DNA from: Actinoplanes sp. N902-109
GTDB lineage: Bacteria; Actinomycetota; Actinomycetes; Mycobacteriales; Micromonosporaceae
DNA length: 64,000 nucleotides
Assembly (NCBI RefSeq): GCF_000389965.1
Contig: NC_021191.1
Location: forward strand, 2,295,501 to 2,359,500
Direction of reading: 5' to 3'
Shown here: in pieces, positions 25,684 through 36,492 of the stretch
Layout: every line of letters begins with the position of its first letter
Numbering within the stretch: position 1 is the stretch's first letter
Made by a program: the position numbers and the translations under genes
The notes under the pieces: model-generated
Database searches by the model: none
The model's input: the letters and a program-made list of their open reading frames with translations, nothing else
What the model was told of the DNA's origin: nothing

Positions 25684-26490
25684 ATGGATCGCAGGCTGTC
25701 GTGTGTCGCTGCTGCCGTGGCCGGTCTGATCGTGATCGGCGGGTGCGGGCTGGGTGGCCACGATGCCGATCCGGTGTCTGCTGTCGCCGCCCCGGCTTCG
25801 GTGGAGCCGCCGGTGGAGACCACCGATCCGGTGGTTGAGGTCACAGATTCGCCGACGCTCTCGCCGTCCCCGTCGAAGCCGAGGACCAGGAAGCCCAAGC
25901 CGAAGCCGTCGAAGACCTCCGCCACGCCGACCGAGGACCCGAACAACTTCCAGTTGCCGGCGTGTGCACACCGCGAGGGCAAGGCGGTGTCGAAGACCAA
26001 GGCCAAGGCGGCGTTGCGGGCTGCGGCGGCCAAGACCTACTGGCCGACGTCCGCGCCGGAGCTGAAGGTGCCCAGCCGGTTGGTGCTCGCCACCGCCTGG
26101 CACGAGAGCGGCTGGCAGTCCAACATCGTGAACTGCGACGGCGGGCTCGGGCTGATGCAGGTGATGCCGGACACGGAGGCGTTCATCAACCAGCGCTTCG
26201 GGCAGACCTTCGACTCCGGTGACTACCAGCAGAACGCTGTGCTGGGGGCCAACTATCTGGCCTGGCTCACCAAGGTGTTCGGCGACAGCTACTTCAAGGG
26301 CAGCTACGACCTGAGCGCCGCCAAGTGCAAGACCCATTCGAGCATGTGCCTGCTCAACATGGTCATCGCCGGCTACAACGTGGGTCGCGGTCCCGTCGAT
26401 GAGGCGTACGGAAACAAGCAGCTGCCCAACGCGGCGTACGTGGACGTCGTACGTTCGCTCATGGCCTCCTGCTACTGCGACAAGTACTGA
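25684..26490 (+). CDS. Lytic transglycosylase-type lipoprotein (SLT domain)
   Basis: A 268-residue exported protein. The N-terminus MDRRLSCVAAAVAGLIVIGGCG carries a lipobox (IGGC). Residues 40-95 form a Pro/Ser/Thr/Lys-rich spacer through the cell wall. Residues 115-265 are a soluble-lytic-transglycosylase/goose-lysozyme-like domain: ATAWHESGWQ contains the catalytic Glu, followed by GLGLMQVMPDTEAFINQRFG and VIAGYNVGRGPVDEAYG, the standard GLMQ and YN motifs. It would cleave peptidoglycan between MurNAc and GlcNAc at the membrane outer face. The start is supported by GGGGGAGGA about 9 nt upstream. A pair of Cys near the C-terminus (CYCDKY) may form a disulfide. Confidence 0.88.
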   Translation: MDRRLSCVAAAVAGLIVIGGCGLGGHDADPVSAVAAPASVEPPVETTDPVVEVTDSPTLSPSPSKPRTRKPKPKPSKTSATPTEDPNNFQLPACAHREGKAVSKTKAKAALRAAAAKTYWPTSAPELKVPSRLVLATAWHESGWQSNIVNCDGGLGLMQVMPDTEAFINQRFGQTFDSGDYQQNAVLGANYLAWLTKVFGDSYFKGSYDLSAAKCKTHSSMCLLNMVIAGYNVGRGPVDEAYGNKQLPNAAYVDVVRSLMASCYCDKY

Positions 26491-26578
26491 CCTGCCGGGC
26501 CGGGTCGGCGGTGCGGCAGGCGGCGAGCTATTCTTGGCAGTGGACCCGAGGCTGTTCTGCTGCCGCTCTGTACGTGTT

Positions 26579-26608
26579 TTGACCCGTGCGGGAGCGCAGT
26601 AGTAAAGT
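26579..26608 (+). promoter_or_regulatory. Promoter of the L11 paralogue
   Basis: TTGACC (26579-26584), 18 bp, TAAAGT (26603-26608) is close to the sigma-A consensus. It lies 80 bp before the start codon, leaving a leader of about 75 nt with the ribosome-binding site AAGGAG. An independent promoter fits the stand-alone location. Confidence 0.65.
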
Positions 26609-26688
26609 CTCGGGGTTGTCGTGCGTTGATGATGCTGGCGAGCTCCTGACTTTGGCCCGTGCAGCACACATTAAGGAGCTTCTGCGTA

Positions 26689-27114
26689 ATGCCGCCCAAG
26701 AAGAAGACCCATGAGGTGACCCTCGCGCTTGAGGCGGGTAACGCCGCGATGGTGGACCTCGGTAAGATGCTCGGCCCGACCGGCGCCAACATGCGTGCCG
26801 TCAAGGTGGAGTACGACGAGGCGACGGCGAAGAACCGTGGCGAGATCATCCCCGTCATCGTCAGCGTCTTCGAGGACCGCAGCCACCAGCTCACCTACAA
26901 GACGCCGCCGACCAGCTTCCTGATCCGCAAGGCGCTGGGCATCCAGTCGGGTGCGTCCAACCCGCTGACCCAGACGGTGGGCACCCTGAGCAACGACCAG
27001 ATCAAGGCGATCGCGGAGCGCAAGCTCCCCGACCTGAACGCCAACGATCTGGACGCTGCGATCAAGGTCGTGGCCGGCACCGCCCGCTCCATGGGCGTCA
27101 AGGTCGCCGAGTAA
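26689..27114 (+). CDS. Divergent paralogue of ribosomal protein L11
   Basis: A 141-residue protein whose C-terminal domain is clearly L11: YKTPPTSFLIRKALGI, LPDLNANDLDAAIKVVAGTARSMGV, residues that bind the 23S GTPase-associated centre. The N-terminal domain is altered: the near-universal segment PAPPVGPALGQHGVNI is replaced by MVDLGKMLGPTGANM, so all the prolines that form the thiopeptide-contact surface are missing and one residue is deleted. It is not beside rplA, secE or nusG, so it is probably a second L11 copy with its own promoter; the normal copy should be elsewhere. ATG at 26689 with AAGGAG 10 nt upstream. Possible roles are altered translation-factor or stringent-factor coupling, or thiopeptide tolerance; these are inferences. 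Confidence 0.82.
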   Translation: MPPKKKTHEVTLALEAGNAAMVDLGKMLGPTGANMRAVKVEYDEATAKNRGEIIPVIVSVFEDRSHQLTYKTPPTSFLIRKALGIQSGASNPLTQTVGTLSNDQIKAIAERKLPDLNANDLDAAIKVVAGTARSMGVKVAE

Positions 27115-27130
27115 GCACCAGTTCCGTCAG

Positions 27131-27164
27131 ACGGCGCGGTTCCCCGATCGGGGAGCCGCGCCGT
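27131..27164 (+). terminator. Terminator of the L11 paralogue
   Basis: Arms 27131-27145 and 27150-27164 form a 15-bp stem with one G.T wobble (core ACGGCGCGG / CCGCGCCGT) and a 4-nt loop, 16 bp past the stop codon. Confidence 0.85.
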
Positions 27165-27309
27165 CGGCGTCTCCCCACCTGAGCGCACCGACGACGCAAA
27201 TGGGCAGCATCCCCAGGCGGGTCGGCGGCACAAAGGCGGGCGGCATCTCCGGGCGAACCGGCGGCTAAGGGCGCATGTTGGCGCCTAAAGGCGGATGCGC
27301 GTGTCGGCA

Positions 27310-27485
27310 GCGAAAAGGCGGCGGCATCTCTCCGTGGTGTGAAGCGCGCCGGCATCCCGGGCGCGCGGGCGGCGGAAAGGCGGCGGTATCCCGCCGTGGT
27401 GTGTAGCGCGCCGGCATCCCGGGCGCGCGGGCGGCGAAAGGGCGGCGGTATCCCGCCGTGGTGTGAAGCGCGCCGGCATCCCGAG
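27310..27485. repeat. 62-bp tandem repeat (minisatellite)
   Basis: The marker CCGTGGTGTGAAGCGCGCC begins at 27332, 27394 (one base different) and 27456, an exact 62-bp period; copies two and three differ at only a few positions. The unit includes GGCGGCGGTATCCCGCCGTG and the partly palindromic CCGGGCGCGCGGGCGGC. Partial, decayed units extend toward 27230. It fills most of the 430-bp gap between the L11 paralogue terminator and the ClpP-like gene end; no gene is seen in this gap. Confidence 0.85.
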
Positions 27486-27544
27486 GACGAGCACGCCGGA
27501 GCGGGACCGCCTCTCGATGAAGGCCGGCCACGGTGGAAGGCAGC

Positions 27545-28171
27545 TCAGGCCTCGGGTACGCCACCCTTGCCGACGATCGTGTCGATGAGGCCGTAGTCGC
27601 GCGCCTCCTCGGCGGACAGGATGCGGCCGGTCGCCAGGTCGTCCTCGATGCGGCTGCGCGACTGCCCGGTCACCTCGACCAGGCGCAGCACGACCTCCTC
27701 CAGCTCGCGCAGGTGCTGCCCGGCCGCCGCTGCCACCTCGTCGGCGGTGCCGGTCACCCCGGCGGCCCGCGGTTCGTTGAGCCGGAACCGGGCGTGCCGG
27801 TAGGCCGAGCGCTGCTGCGCCGCCGCCAGGATCGCGAGCACCGCGCCGCCGGCCTCGGAGGTGACCACCGCGTGCACCGGGGCGGCCATCGCGTCGATCA
27901 CGTCGATGATCGCGTGGGCGGCGTTGAGGTCGCCGCCGCCGCTGGCCACGTGCAGGTGCACCGGCTGCGGGCCGGCGGCGTCGAGGGTGAGCAGCGCTGC
28001 GGCCGTACCGGAAGCGGTTTGGCTGTTCAGCGGTCCGCGCACCATGACGATGCGCTGGTCGAAGAGGCGTTCCTCGAGCCAGCCGGGCAGGCCGGGCGGG
28101 CCGGGATCGGGAGCGGGGGACGGGAACGGCTGGGCCGGTGGCCAGCGCAGGGGGTCATGGCGCAGATCCAT
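27545..28171 (-). CDS. ClpP-like protein lacking the catalytic Ser and His
   Basis: A 208-residue member of the ClpP/crotonase superfamily. The oxyanion-region loop HVASGGGDLNAAHAIID and the C-terminal IEDDLATGRILSAEEARDYGLID align well with ClpP. At the active site the usual QAASMGA is EAGGAVL (Gly109 at the Ser position), and the IHQP histidine is LNEP (Asn132). The Asp of the triad is kept. It is therefore a probable pseudoprotease, perhaps a structural or regulatory ring partner of active ClpP. The N-terminal 30 residues are Pro-rich instead of a normal ClpP propeptide. ATG start. Not next to clpX or another clpP. Confidence 0.8.
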   Translation of the reverse strand: MDLRHDPLRWPPAQPFPSPAPDPGPPGLPGWLEERLFDQRIVMVRGPLNSQTASGTAAALLTLDAAGPQPVHLHVASGGGDLNAAHAIIDVIDAMAAPVHAVVTSEAGGAVLAILAAAQQRSAYRHARFRLNEPRAAGVTGTADEVAAAAGQHLRELEEVVLRLVEVTGQSRSRIEDDLATGRILSAEEARDYGLIDTIVGKGGVPEA

Positions 28172-28238
28172 CGCACCTCCTAGGCCTTACGACTCTACGG
28201 CTGCGGCGTGCCGCTGCCCGCCCCCTTCCGCTGAGGGC

Positions 28239-28895
28239 TTACCAGCCGCGGGCGTGCCACTCCGGGAGGCTGGGGCGTTCCGCTCCGAGGGTGGAGTCCT
28301 TGCCGTGACCGGGGTAGAACCAGGTGTCGTCCGGGAGCCGGTCGAAGATCTTGGTCTCGACGTCGTGGATCAGCGACGCGAACCGGGTCTTGTCACCCTG
28401 GGTGTTTCCCACCCCGCCGGGGAACAGGCTGTCGCCGGTCCACAGATGCGCGATGCCGTCCGGCTCGCGGTAGAGCAGGACGATCGAGCCCGGCGTGTGA
28501 CCCACGACGTGGATCACCTCGAGGGTGCAGTCGCCCACCGTGATCGTGTCGCCGTCGGTCACCGTCTCGGTGACCACCGGGATCGCCTCGGCGTCCTCCG
28601 CGCCGGCGATGGAGCGGGCGCCGGTCGCGTCGATCACCTCCTTGAGCGCAGCGTGGTGGTCCCAGTGCTGGTGGGTCGTCACCACCGTCTGCAGGCCGCC
28701 GTCGCCGATGAGGTCCAGCAGCGTCGCCGCGTCGTTGGCCGCGTCGATCAGCAGCCGGCTGCCGTCGGCTGTGCATTGCAGCAGGTACGCGTTGTTGTCC
28801 ATCTTGCCGCCGACCGAGACCTTGGTCACGGTCAGGCCGTTGAGTTCGCGGACCGCGGGCGCTGCGCCCGGGCCCACCTCTCCGGTGTACGTCAT
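28239..28895 (-). CDS. Metallo-beta-lactamase-fold hydrolase (glyoxalase II-like)
   Basis: A 218-residue cytoplasmic hydrolase. The metal site THQHWDHH (HxHxDH), then GHTPGSIVLL, TGDSLFPGGVGNTQG and the final PGHGKDSTLG are all intact and indicate a dinuclear zinc or iron centre. Its start lies 1 bp after the stop of the upstream mycothiol-dependent enzyme gene, so they form an operon. Since actinobacteria use mycothiol, it may hydrolyse a mycothiol thioester or an S-acyl adduct; this is inferred from the neighbour. No signal peptide. Confidence 0.87.
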   Translation of the reverse strand: MTYTGEVGPGAAPAVRELNGLTVTKVSVGGKMDNNAYLLQCTADGSRLLIDAANDAATLLDLIGDGGLQTVVTTHQHWDHHAALKEVIDATGARSIAGAEDAEAIPVVTETVTDGDTITVGDCTLEVIHVVGHTPGSIVLLYREPDGIAHLWTGDSLFPGGVGNTQGDKTRFASLIHDVETKIFDRLPDDTWFYPGHGKDSTLGAERPSLPEWHARGW

Positions 28896-28896
28896 G

Positions 28897-29595
28897 TCAC
28901 TTCCAATCCGGGAGTACGGGAAGCTCGCCGTCGGGCGCCACGGTCAGGTCCGTGCCGTCCGCACGACCGGCGAGCCAGGCGGCGATGGACCGGGTGGGGC
29001 CGCCGATGACCGGGGTCGAGCCGGTGGTGTCGCCCAGGTTGATGGCCTGGTCGAGGCCGTGCGGGCGGAGCACCAGCGCGGGTGCCCCGGCGGGCGCGGT
29101 GTTCACGATCTCGCGCAGCAGGCGTAGCGCGAAGGCGTCCGACCAGTCCTCCGGGGTGTAGCCGGCGCCCAGGTCGACGTGGTGGACCTCGACCTCGCGC
29201 AGCCGCGCCCAGGGCACGAACGCCGCCGACGAGCCGATGGGTGCCAGCAGGAACGTCCAGGCCTCGGCCGACATCGCGGCGGCTGCGTCGGCGAACCGCT
29301 CGTGGGCCGCACGCAGGTCGGCCAGCTGGTCGGCGAGCGGGCGTGTGCGGCCGGCTTCGATGTCCTCGGCGCGCTGCGTCGGGGTGGCGTACGCCGGGGT
29401 CTCGACGCCGGTGCGCGCCCAGGTGAGCAGGTTGGTGTAGGCGTCGGCGTTGCGGGCCACGTGGGTCAGCACGTGCCCCACCGTCCAGCCGGGCAGCCGC
29501 GACGGCGCGTCGGGCGACAGGCCTTCCGCCGTGCTGAGCAGGCGGTCGGTCGCCTGATCGACATCGGTCATGAGCACCAGGGGATCCATCGTCAC
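28897..29595 (-). CDS. Maleylpyruvate isomerase family mycothiol-dependent enzyme
   Basis: A 232-residue DinB-like four-helix protein. The N-terminal part has LPGWTVGHVLTHVARNADA, containing the metal-ligand His residues typical of mycothiol-dependent maleylpyruvate isomerase, and the C-terminal part resembles the MDMPI/SCP2-like domain. Such enzymes transfer or isomerise substrates using mycothiol. The third metal-binding motif REVEVHHVDLGAGYTPEDW is present. GTG at 29595 or ATG at 29589 can start it. It is the first gene of an operon with the metallo-beta-lactamase-fold hydrolase and is divergent from rsgA. The real substrate is unknown. Confidence 0.85.
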   Translation of the reverse strand: MTMDPLVLMTDVDQATDRLLSTAEGLSPDAPSRLPGWTVGHVLTHVARNADAYTNLLTWARTGVETPAYATPTQRAEDIEAGRTRPLADQLADLRAAHERFADAAAAMSAEAWTFLLAPIGSSAAFVPWARLREVEVHHVDLGAGYTPEDWSDAFALRLLREIVNTAPAGAPALVLRPHGLDQAINLGDTTGSTPVIGGPTRSIAAWLAGRADGTDLTVAPDGELPVLPDWK

Positions 29596-29655
29596 GCGAC
29601 GACCCTATCGGGAAATCGCTTTCGCCCCGCGTCGCGGCGACCGTACCGTCGGTGC

Positions 29656-30687
29656 ATGTCTGACCTGCCCGCGCTGGGCTGGGACGCGACCTGTGCGTCC
29701 GCCTATCGTCCGTTCGACCGTCCCGACACCTGTCCGGGCCGGGTGCTGCGGGCTGACCGTGGCGTCTGCACCGTGCTGACCGCCGGTGGGGTGGACCGGG
29801 CGAGCCTGGCCGGCAACGTGCTGATCAGTGCTGCCGGCGATCCCGCTGACCTGCCGTGTGCCGGGGACTGGGTGGTGGTGCGGCGCTGGCCGGATCGCCG
29901 GACGACGGTGGAGCTGGTGCTGCCGCGGCGTACCGCGCTGGTTCGCCGTACCGCTGACAAGGATTCCCGCGGTCAGGTGCTGGCCGCGAACATGGACACG
30001 GTCGCTGTGGTCGAACCGCTGCATCCTGCACCGGAGGATGCCCGGGTGGAGCGGCTGCTCGCGCTGGCCTGGGAGTCCGGCGCTGAGCCGATCGTCGTGC
30101 TTTCCAAGAGCGACACCGCGCACGATCCGCAAGCGGTCGCGCGTCAGCTTTCCGACCTTGCCCCCGGCGTACGGGTACAGCCCGTCAGCGTCCGCACCGG
30201 GGCCGGCCTCGACGCGCTGCGTGACCTGGTCGCGCCCGGCCGCACGCTGGCGTTGCTGGGGCGGTCCGGGGCGGGCAAGTCGTCGCTGGTCAACGCGCTC
30301 GCGGGCGCCGACGTGATGGGCGTGCAGGAGATCCGGCGGGCGGACGGCAAGGGCCGGCACACCACCGCGTACCGGAATCTGGTCCTCGTGCCCGGCGGTG
30401 GCGCGGTGCTGGACACACCCGGCATCCGCGGGGTCGGCCTGCTGGACGCCGCCGACGGCCTGGACCGGGCCTTCGCGGACGTGGCCGAGCTGGCCGCGCG
30501 CTGCCGTTTCGGTGACTGTGCTCACGAGGCCGAGCCGGGCTGTGCCGTGCGGGCCGCGCTGGACGACGGCTCGCTGGCGCCGCGACGCTGGGAGAGCTGG
30601 CGCAAGCTGCACCGGGAGGTGGCCGTCGAGAGCGGACGCAAGGCCGCCCGGCTGGCCACCGCGGACCGGCGCCGGCCACCACGGTGA
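29656..30687 (+). CDS. rsgA: Ribosome small-subunit-dependent GTPase A
   Basis: A 343-residue circularly permuted GTPase that checks 30S maturation. The order is an N-terminal OB fold (about residues 30-95, with AGDWVVVRRWPDRR), then G4 VVLSKSD, G5, G1 GRSGAGKSSLVNAL, G2 with TT, and G3 DTPGIRG, the permuted pattern. The C-terminal zinc knuckle CRFGDCAHEAEPGC is complete. The start ATG at 29656 is 7 nt after TACCGT (29644-29649), suggesting a leaderless mRNA with TTCGCC at 29621-29626 as a weak -35. It is longer than family average because of a variable N-terminus. Confidence 0.93.
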   Translation: MSDLPALGWDATCASAYRPFDRPDTCPGRVLRADRGVCTVLTAGGVDRASLAGNVLISAAGDPADLPCAGDWVVVRRWPDRRTTVELVLPRRTALVRRTADKDSRGQVLAANMDTVAVVEPLHPAPEDARVERLLALAWESGAEPIVVLSKSDTAHDPQAVARQLSDLAPGVRVQPVSVRTGAGLDALRDLVAPGRTLALLGRSGAGKSSLVNALAGADVMGVQEIRRADGKGRHTTAYRNLVLVPGGGAVLDTPGIRGVGLLDAADGLDRAFADVAELAARCRFGDCAHEAEPGCAVRAALDDGSLAPRRWESWRKLHREVAVESGRKAARLATADRRRPPR

Positions 30688-30723
30688 CGCGGGGGTGACG
30701 CACCCCTCTGGCAAAATGCAGCG

Positions 30724-32523
30724 GTGCCCACGGTCGAGCAAGAGGTCATCGCGGAGCGTCCTGATCAGCTGACGGACGCCTCGCGGCCGCTGTATGCGCG
30801 ACCCGGGCTGTGGGGTCTGCTGAGCTATCTGGCGCTGTCGGCGCTCGTGCTGATCCAGCTGTGGGTCAGCCCCTCGGGCCGGGTGCTCGCGTCCAACGAC
30901 GACGACCACGGCTTCTTCCTGTTCGTGCTGGCGCACGGCGAGCGGGTGGTCTTCCACGGCGACAACCCGTTCTTCACCGGCCGGATGAACGTGCCCGACG
31001 GGGTGAATCTGATGGCCAACACCTCGGTGCTGGCCCTGACCGTGCCGTTCGCCCCGGTCACCCATTTCTTCGGGCCGGGTCTCGCGCTCGTGCTGCTGCT
31101 CACGCTCAGCCTGGCCGGCACGGCTGCGGCCTGGTGGTGGGTGCTGTCCCGGCATGTCGTACGGTCGCCACTCGCGGCCTGGGTCGGCGGCCTGTGGTGC
31201 GGGTTCTCGCCGGCGATGGTGTCGCATGCCAACGGGCATCTCAACTTCGTCGCGCAGTTCGTCGTGCCGTTTCTGGTGTGGCAGGTGCTGCGGTTGCGCG
31301 AGCCCGGCCGGGTCATGCGCGGCGGGGTGACCGTCGGGCTGCTGATCGTGCTGCAGGTCTTCCTCAACGAGGAGGTGCTGCTGTTCACGGCCATGACACT
31401 GCTGGTGTTCGTGGCCGCCTACGCCGCATTCGCATGGCCCGAGGCGCGCGCGGCGGCGGGCCGGTTCCTGCTGGGCATCGCGGTCGCGGCGGGCACGGCG
31501 GTGGTGCTGCTGGCCTACCCCCTGTGGTGGCAGTTCGCCGGGAAGCAGAGCTACAGCGGCCAGCCCTTCGAGCCGGGCAAGTTCGTCACCGACCTGCTCG
31601 CCGTCGGGGCCTACGCGCGCCAGTCGCTGGCCGGCAACGGCGTGATCGCCCGGGCGCTCAGTGTCAGCCCGACCGAGGACGACTCGTTCTGGGGGCTGCC
31701 GCTGCTGGTGCTGCTCGTGGTGGTGGGGGTGCCGCTGTGGCGCAGCGTCAAAGCGCGGGCGCTGATCGTCACCGGTCTGGTGCTGCTGGTCGCCTCGCTC
31801 GGGCCGCGGCTGCGGGTGGCCGGGCACGACACCGGCATCCCGCTACCGTTCGCGCTGGTGCAGCACGTGCCGATCATCGACCTGGTCAGCGTCACCCGGT
31901 TCGCGATGGTGCCCGCCACGATCATCGGCGTGCTGCTCGCCCTGGCCTGCGACCGGGTGCCGGGCAAGCTGGCGGTCGCCCGGCGCAAGCTGTTCTACGC
32001 CGGTCTGGCCGTGGCGCTGGTGCCGGTGCTGCCCAAGCCGTTGCCGGTGGTCGAGGCTGCGCCGCTGCCGCCGTTCATCGCCCAGGGCACCTGGCAGCAG
32101 TACGTCCCGGCCGGCCGCACGCTGGTCACCGTGCCGTTGCCCGAGGTGACCACCGGGCGCACCGGGATGCGCTGGTTCGCGCTGTCGGGGCTCGACTTCG
32201 CCGTACCGCGGGGATACTTCATGGGGCCGGCGAACCCGCCGGTGGACAAGACCGGGTCGTGGAACGCCGCGCCGCGACCCACCGCCGATCTGCTGCGGAT
32301 CGCGGGGGCCTACGGCAGGATGCCCGTTCTGACGGTTGCTGAGCGGCGCGCGGCGATCGAGGATCTGACGTACTGGCGGGCGGCAGTGGTGGTTCTCACC
32401 CCCGACGCCCCCTCCTACGAAATGCTCAAAACCATCCTTACCTACTTGATCGGAAACACTCCGCAACGGGTAGGTGGCGTGGAGTTGTGGGACGTCCGGG
32501 CCTTGATTCACCCTGGCGGGTGA
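30724..32523 (+). CDS. Large integral membrane protein, GT-C-like
   Basis: A 599-residue protein with roughly 10-11 hydrophobic segments between residues 28 and 420 and a soluble C-terminal part of about 180 residues. Just after the first helix is SNDDDHGFFLFVLAHGERVV, an acidic first-loop motif in the position where GT-C polyprenyl-phosphate-sugar transferases carry their catalytic Asp. Beyond that I recognise no specific family. It could modify a lipid or cell-wall glycan at the outer face. GTG start 36 bp after rsgA, whose transcript may continue into it. Similar proteins of unknown function are frequent in Micromonosporaceae. The damage-type uvrA promoter lies just downstream. Confidence 0.75.
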   Translation: MPTVEQEVIAERPDQLTDASRPLYARPGLWGLLSYLALSALVLIQLWVSPSGRVLASNDDDHGFFLFVLAHGERVVFHGDNPFFTGRMNVPDGVNLMANTSVLALTVPFAPVTHFFGPGLALVLLLTLSLAGTAAAWWWVLSRHVVRSPLAAWVGGLWCGFSPAMVSHANGHLNFVAQFVVPFLVWQVLRLREPGRVMRGGVTVGLLIVLQVFLNEEVLLFTAMTLLVFVAAYAAFAWPEARAAAGRFLLGIAVAAGTAVVLLAYPLWWQFAGKQSYSGQPFEPGKFVTDLLAVGAYARQSLAGNGVIARALSVSPTEDDSFWGLPLLVLLVVVGVPLWRSVKARALIVTGLVLLVASLGPRLRVAGHDTGIPLPFALVQHVPIIDLVSVTRFAMVPATIIGVLLALACDRVPGKLAVARRKLFYAGLAVALVPVLPKPLPVVEAAPLPPFIAQGTWQQYVPAGRTLVTVPLPEVTTGRTGMRWFALSGLDFAVPRGYFMGPANPPVDKTGSWNAAPRPTADLLRIAGAYGRMPVLTVAERRAAIEDLTYWRAAVVVLTPDAPSYEMLKTILTYLIGNTPQRVGGVELWDVRALIHPGG

Positions 32524-32570
32524 CGGGAATGTCGGGGTGTCCCAGGACGCTGTCATCCGGTGGCGAAAAC

Positions 32571-32593
32571 TTGTCGTACCCCGGCGCTAGGGT
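32571..32593 (+). promoter_or_regulatory. Damage-type (RecA-NDp/PafBC-like) promoter of uvrA
   Basis: TTGTCGTAC (32571-32579), 8 bp, TAGGGT (32588-32593). The first box is identical to those at polA and uvrB. Unlike these, the transcript would have a leader of about 42 nt and the gene uses a ribosome-binding site (CGGAG at 32628-32632). Confidence 0.72.
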
Positions 32594-32641
32594 CGTGGCG
32601 CCCATTCTCTTGATGCTCTTCATGTAACGGAGTGGCTGGCT

Positions 32642-35611
<2,970 letters not shown>

Positions 35612-35646
35612 CAGGTGGTTGCGGCCCTCAGGTAACTCACAGCGAC

Positions 35647-35689
35647 GACGCGCGCCCCGCCCGCAACCTGCGGAAACGGGGCGCGCGTC
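35647..35689 (+). terminator. uvrA terminator hairpin
   Basis: GACGCGCGCCCCG (35647-35659) and CGGGGCGCGCGTC (35677-35689) form a perfect 13-bp stem with a 17-nt loop, 36 bp after the uvrA stop. Confidence 0.8.
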
Positions 35690-35835
35690 GCGTTGCGAGC
35701 CGGAAACATACCGGTTCCGGCGGTTAATTTGGCAGCGGCCATGAACCACATCGCGCAGCCGCGCGTACATACAAGCAACGCCGCGTGACCTCATCACGCG
35801 GAACAGCGGGTACACCGAAGGGTTTGGCGAACAGA

Positions 35836-36399
35836 ATGACTGACGTGCAGACGAGGCCCGACACCGAGATCACGGGCACCGACGAGAAGACCGCTGGTCA
35901 CGCCACGGCTACCTCCCGGCGCGTCGTGCTCGTGGGCGCCGGGGCGCTCGGCGCCGGCTGCCTTCTGGCCGCCTGCGGAACCGACACCAGCAGCTCCAGC
36001 ACCACCACCGGCGCCAACGGCGGCGACTTCAGCAACGACCCGGTGCCGGCCGGCAGCTCGACCGCGGGCCCGAACGGCGGTGGCGACTCCGGTGACGACT
36101 CCTCCTCCGGCGGTGGCGGTGCGACGCTCGCCAAGGTGGCCGACATCCCCGAGGGCGGCGGCATCATCAAGGGTGACTACGTCATCACCCAGCCCCAGTC
36201 GGGCACCTTCAAGGCGTTCAGCAAGATCTGCACGCACCAGGGCTGCCCGGTGAACAAGGTCGACGGCGACCAGATCAGCTGCCCGTGCCACGGCAGCACG
36301 TTCTCCATCGCCGACGGCTCGCCGACCGGCGGACCGGCCACCAAGGCCCTGCCGGAGACCAAGGTCAAGGTGGACGGCAAGAACATCGTCGCCGCCTGA
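35836..36399 (+). CDS. Rieske [2Fe-2S] protein, probable Tat-exported lipoprotein
   Basis: A 187-residue protein. Residues 27-48 are a twin-Arg signal (SRRVVLVGAGALGAG) ending in the lipobox LAAC (Cys47), so it is probably folded with its cluster, exported by Tat and lipid-anchored. Residues 50-96 are a Ser/Gly/Asp-rich linker. The Rieske domain has CTH (Cys132, His134) and SCPCH (Cys149, His152) as cluster ligands, plus Cys137 and Cys151 for the stabilising disulfide. It is not in a bc1 or oxygenase operon, so its redox partner is unknown. A dyad CCGCGTGA/TCACGCGG (35781-35801) lies in the leader. ATG start chosen at the signal peptide; the frame extends a little upstream. Confidence 0.88.
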   Translation: MTDVQTRPDTEITGTDEKTAGHATATSRRVVLVGAGALGAGCLLAACGTDTSSSSTTTGANGGDFSNDPVPAGSSTAGPNGGGDSGDDSSSGGGGATLAKVADIPEGGGIIKGDYVITQPQSGTFKAFSKICTHQGCPVNKVDGDQISCPCHGSTFSIADGSPTGGPATKALPETKVKVDGKNIVAA

Positions 36400-36463
36400 C
36401 GCTGCGGGTGTGGCCGGAGACCCGACGCCGTGGCGGCGGCAACGGGCCTCCGGTCGGCAAATC

Positions 36464-36486
36464 ATGTCAGAGGGCCGCACTAGTGT
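36464..36486 (+). promoter_or_regulatory. Damage-type (RecA-NDp/PafBC-like) promoter of uvrC
   Basis: ATGTCAGAG (36464-36472), 8 bp, TAGTGT (36481-36486). It keeps the TGTCR core and exact N8 spacing, with A in the first position. The GTG at 36493 is 7 nt past the -10 box, fitting a leaderless mRNA. It is a weaker match than the three identical elements at polA, uvrB and uvrA. Confidence 0.6.
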
Positions 36487-36492
36487 GGAGTG

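Noticed and set aside
27310..27485. CRISPR-like array
   Set aside because: The repeats are contiguous 62-bp units with no unique spacers and no cas genes are nearby, so this is a minisatellite.
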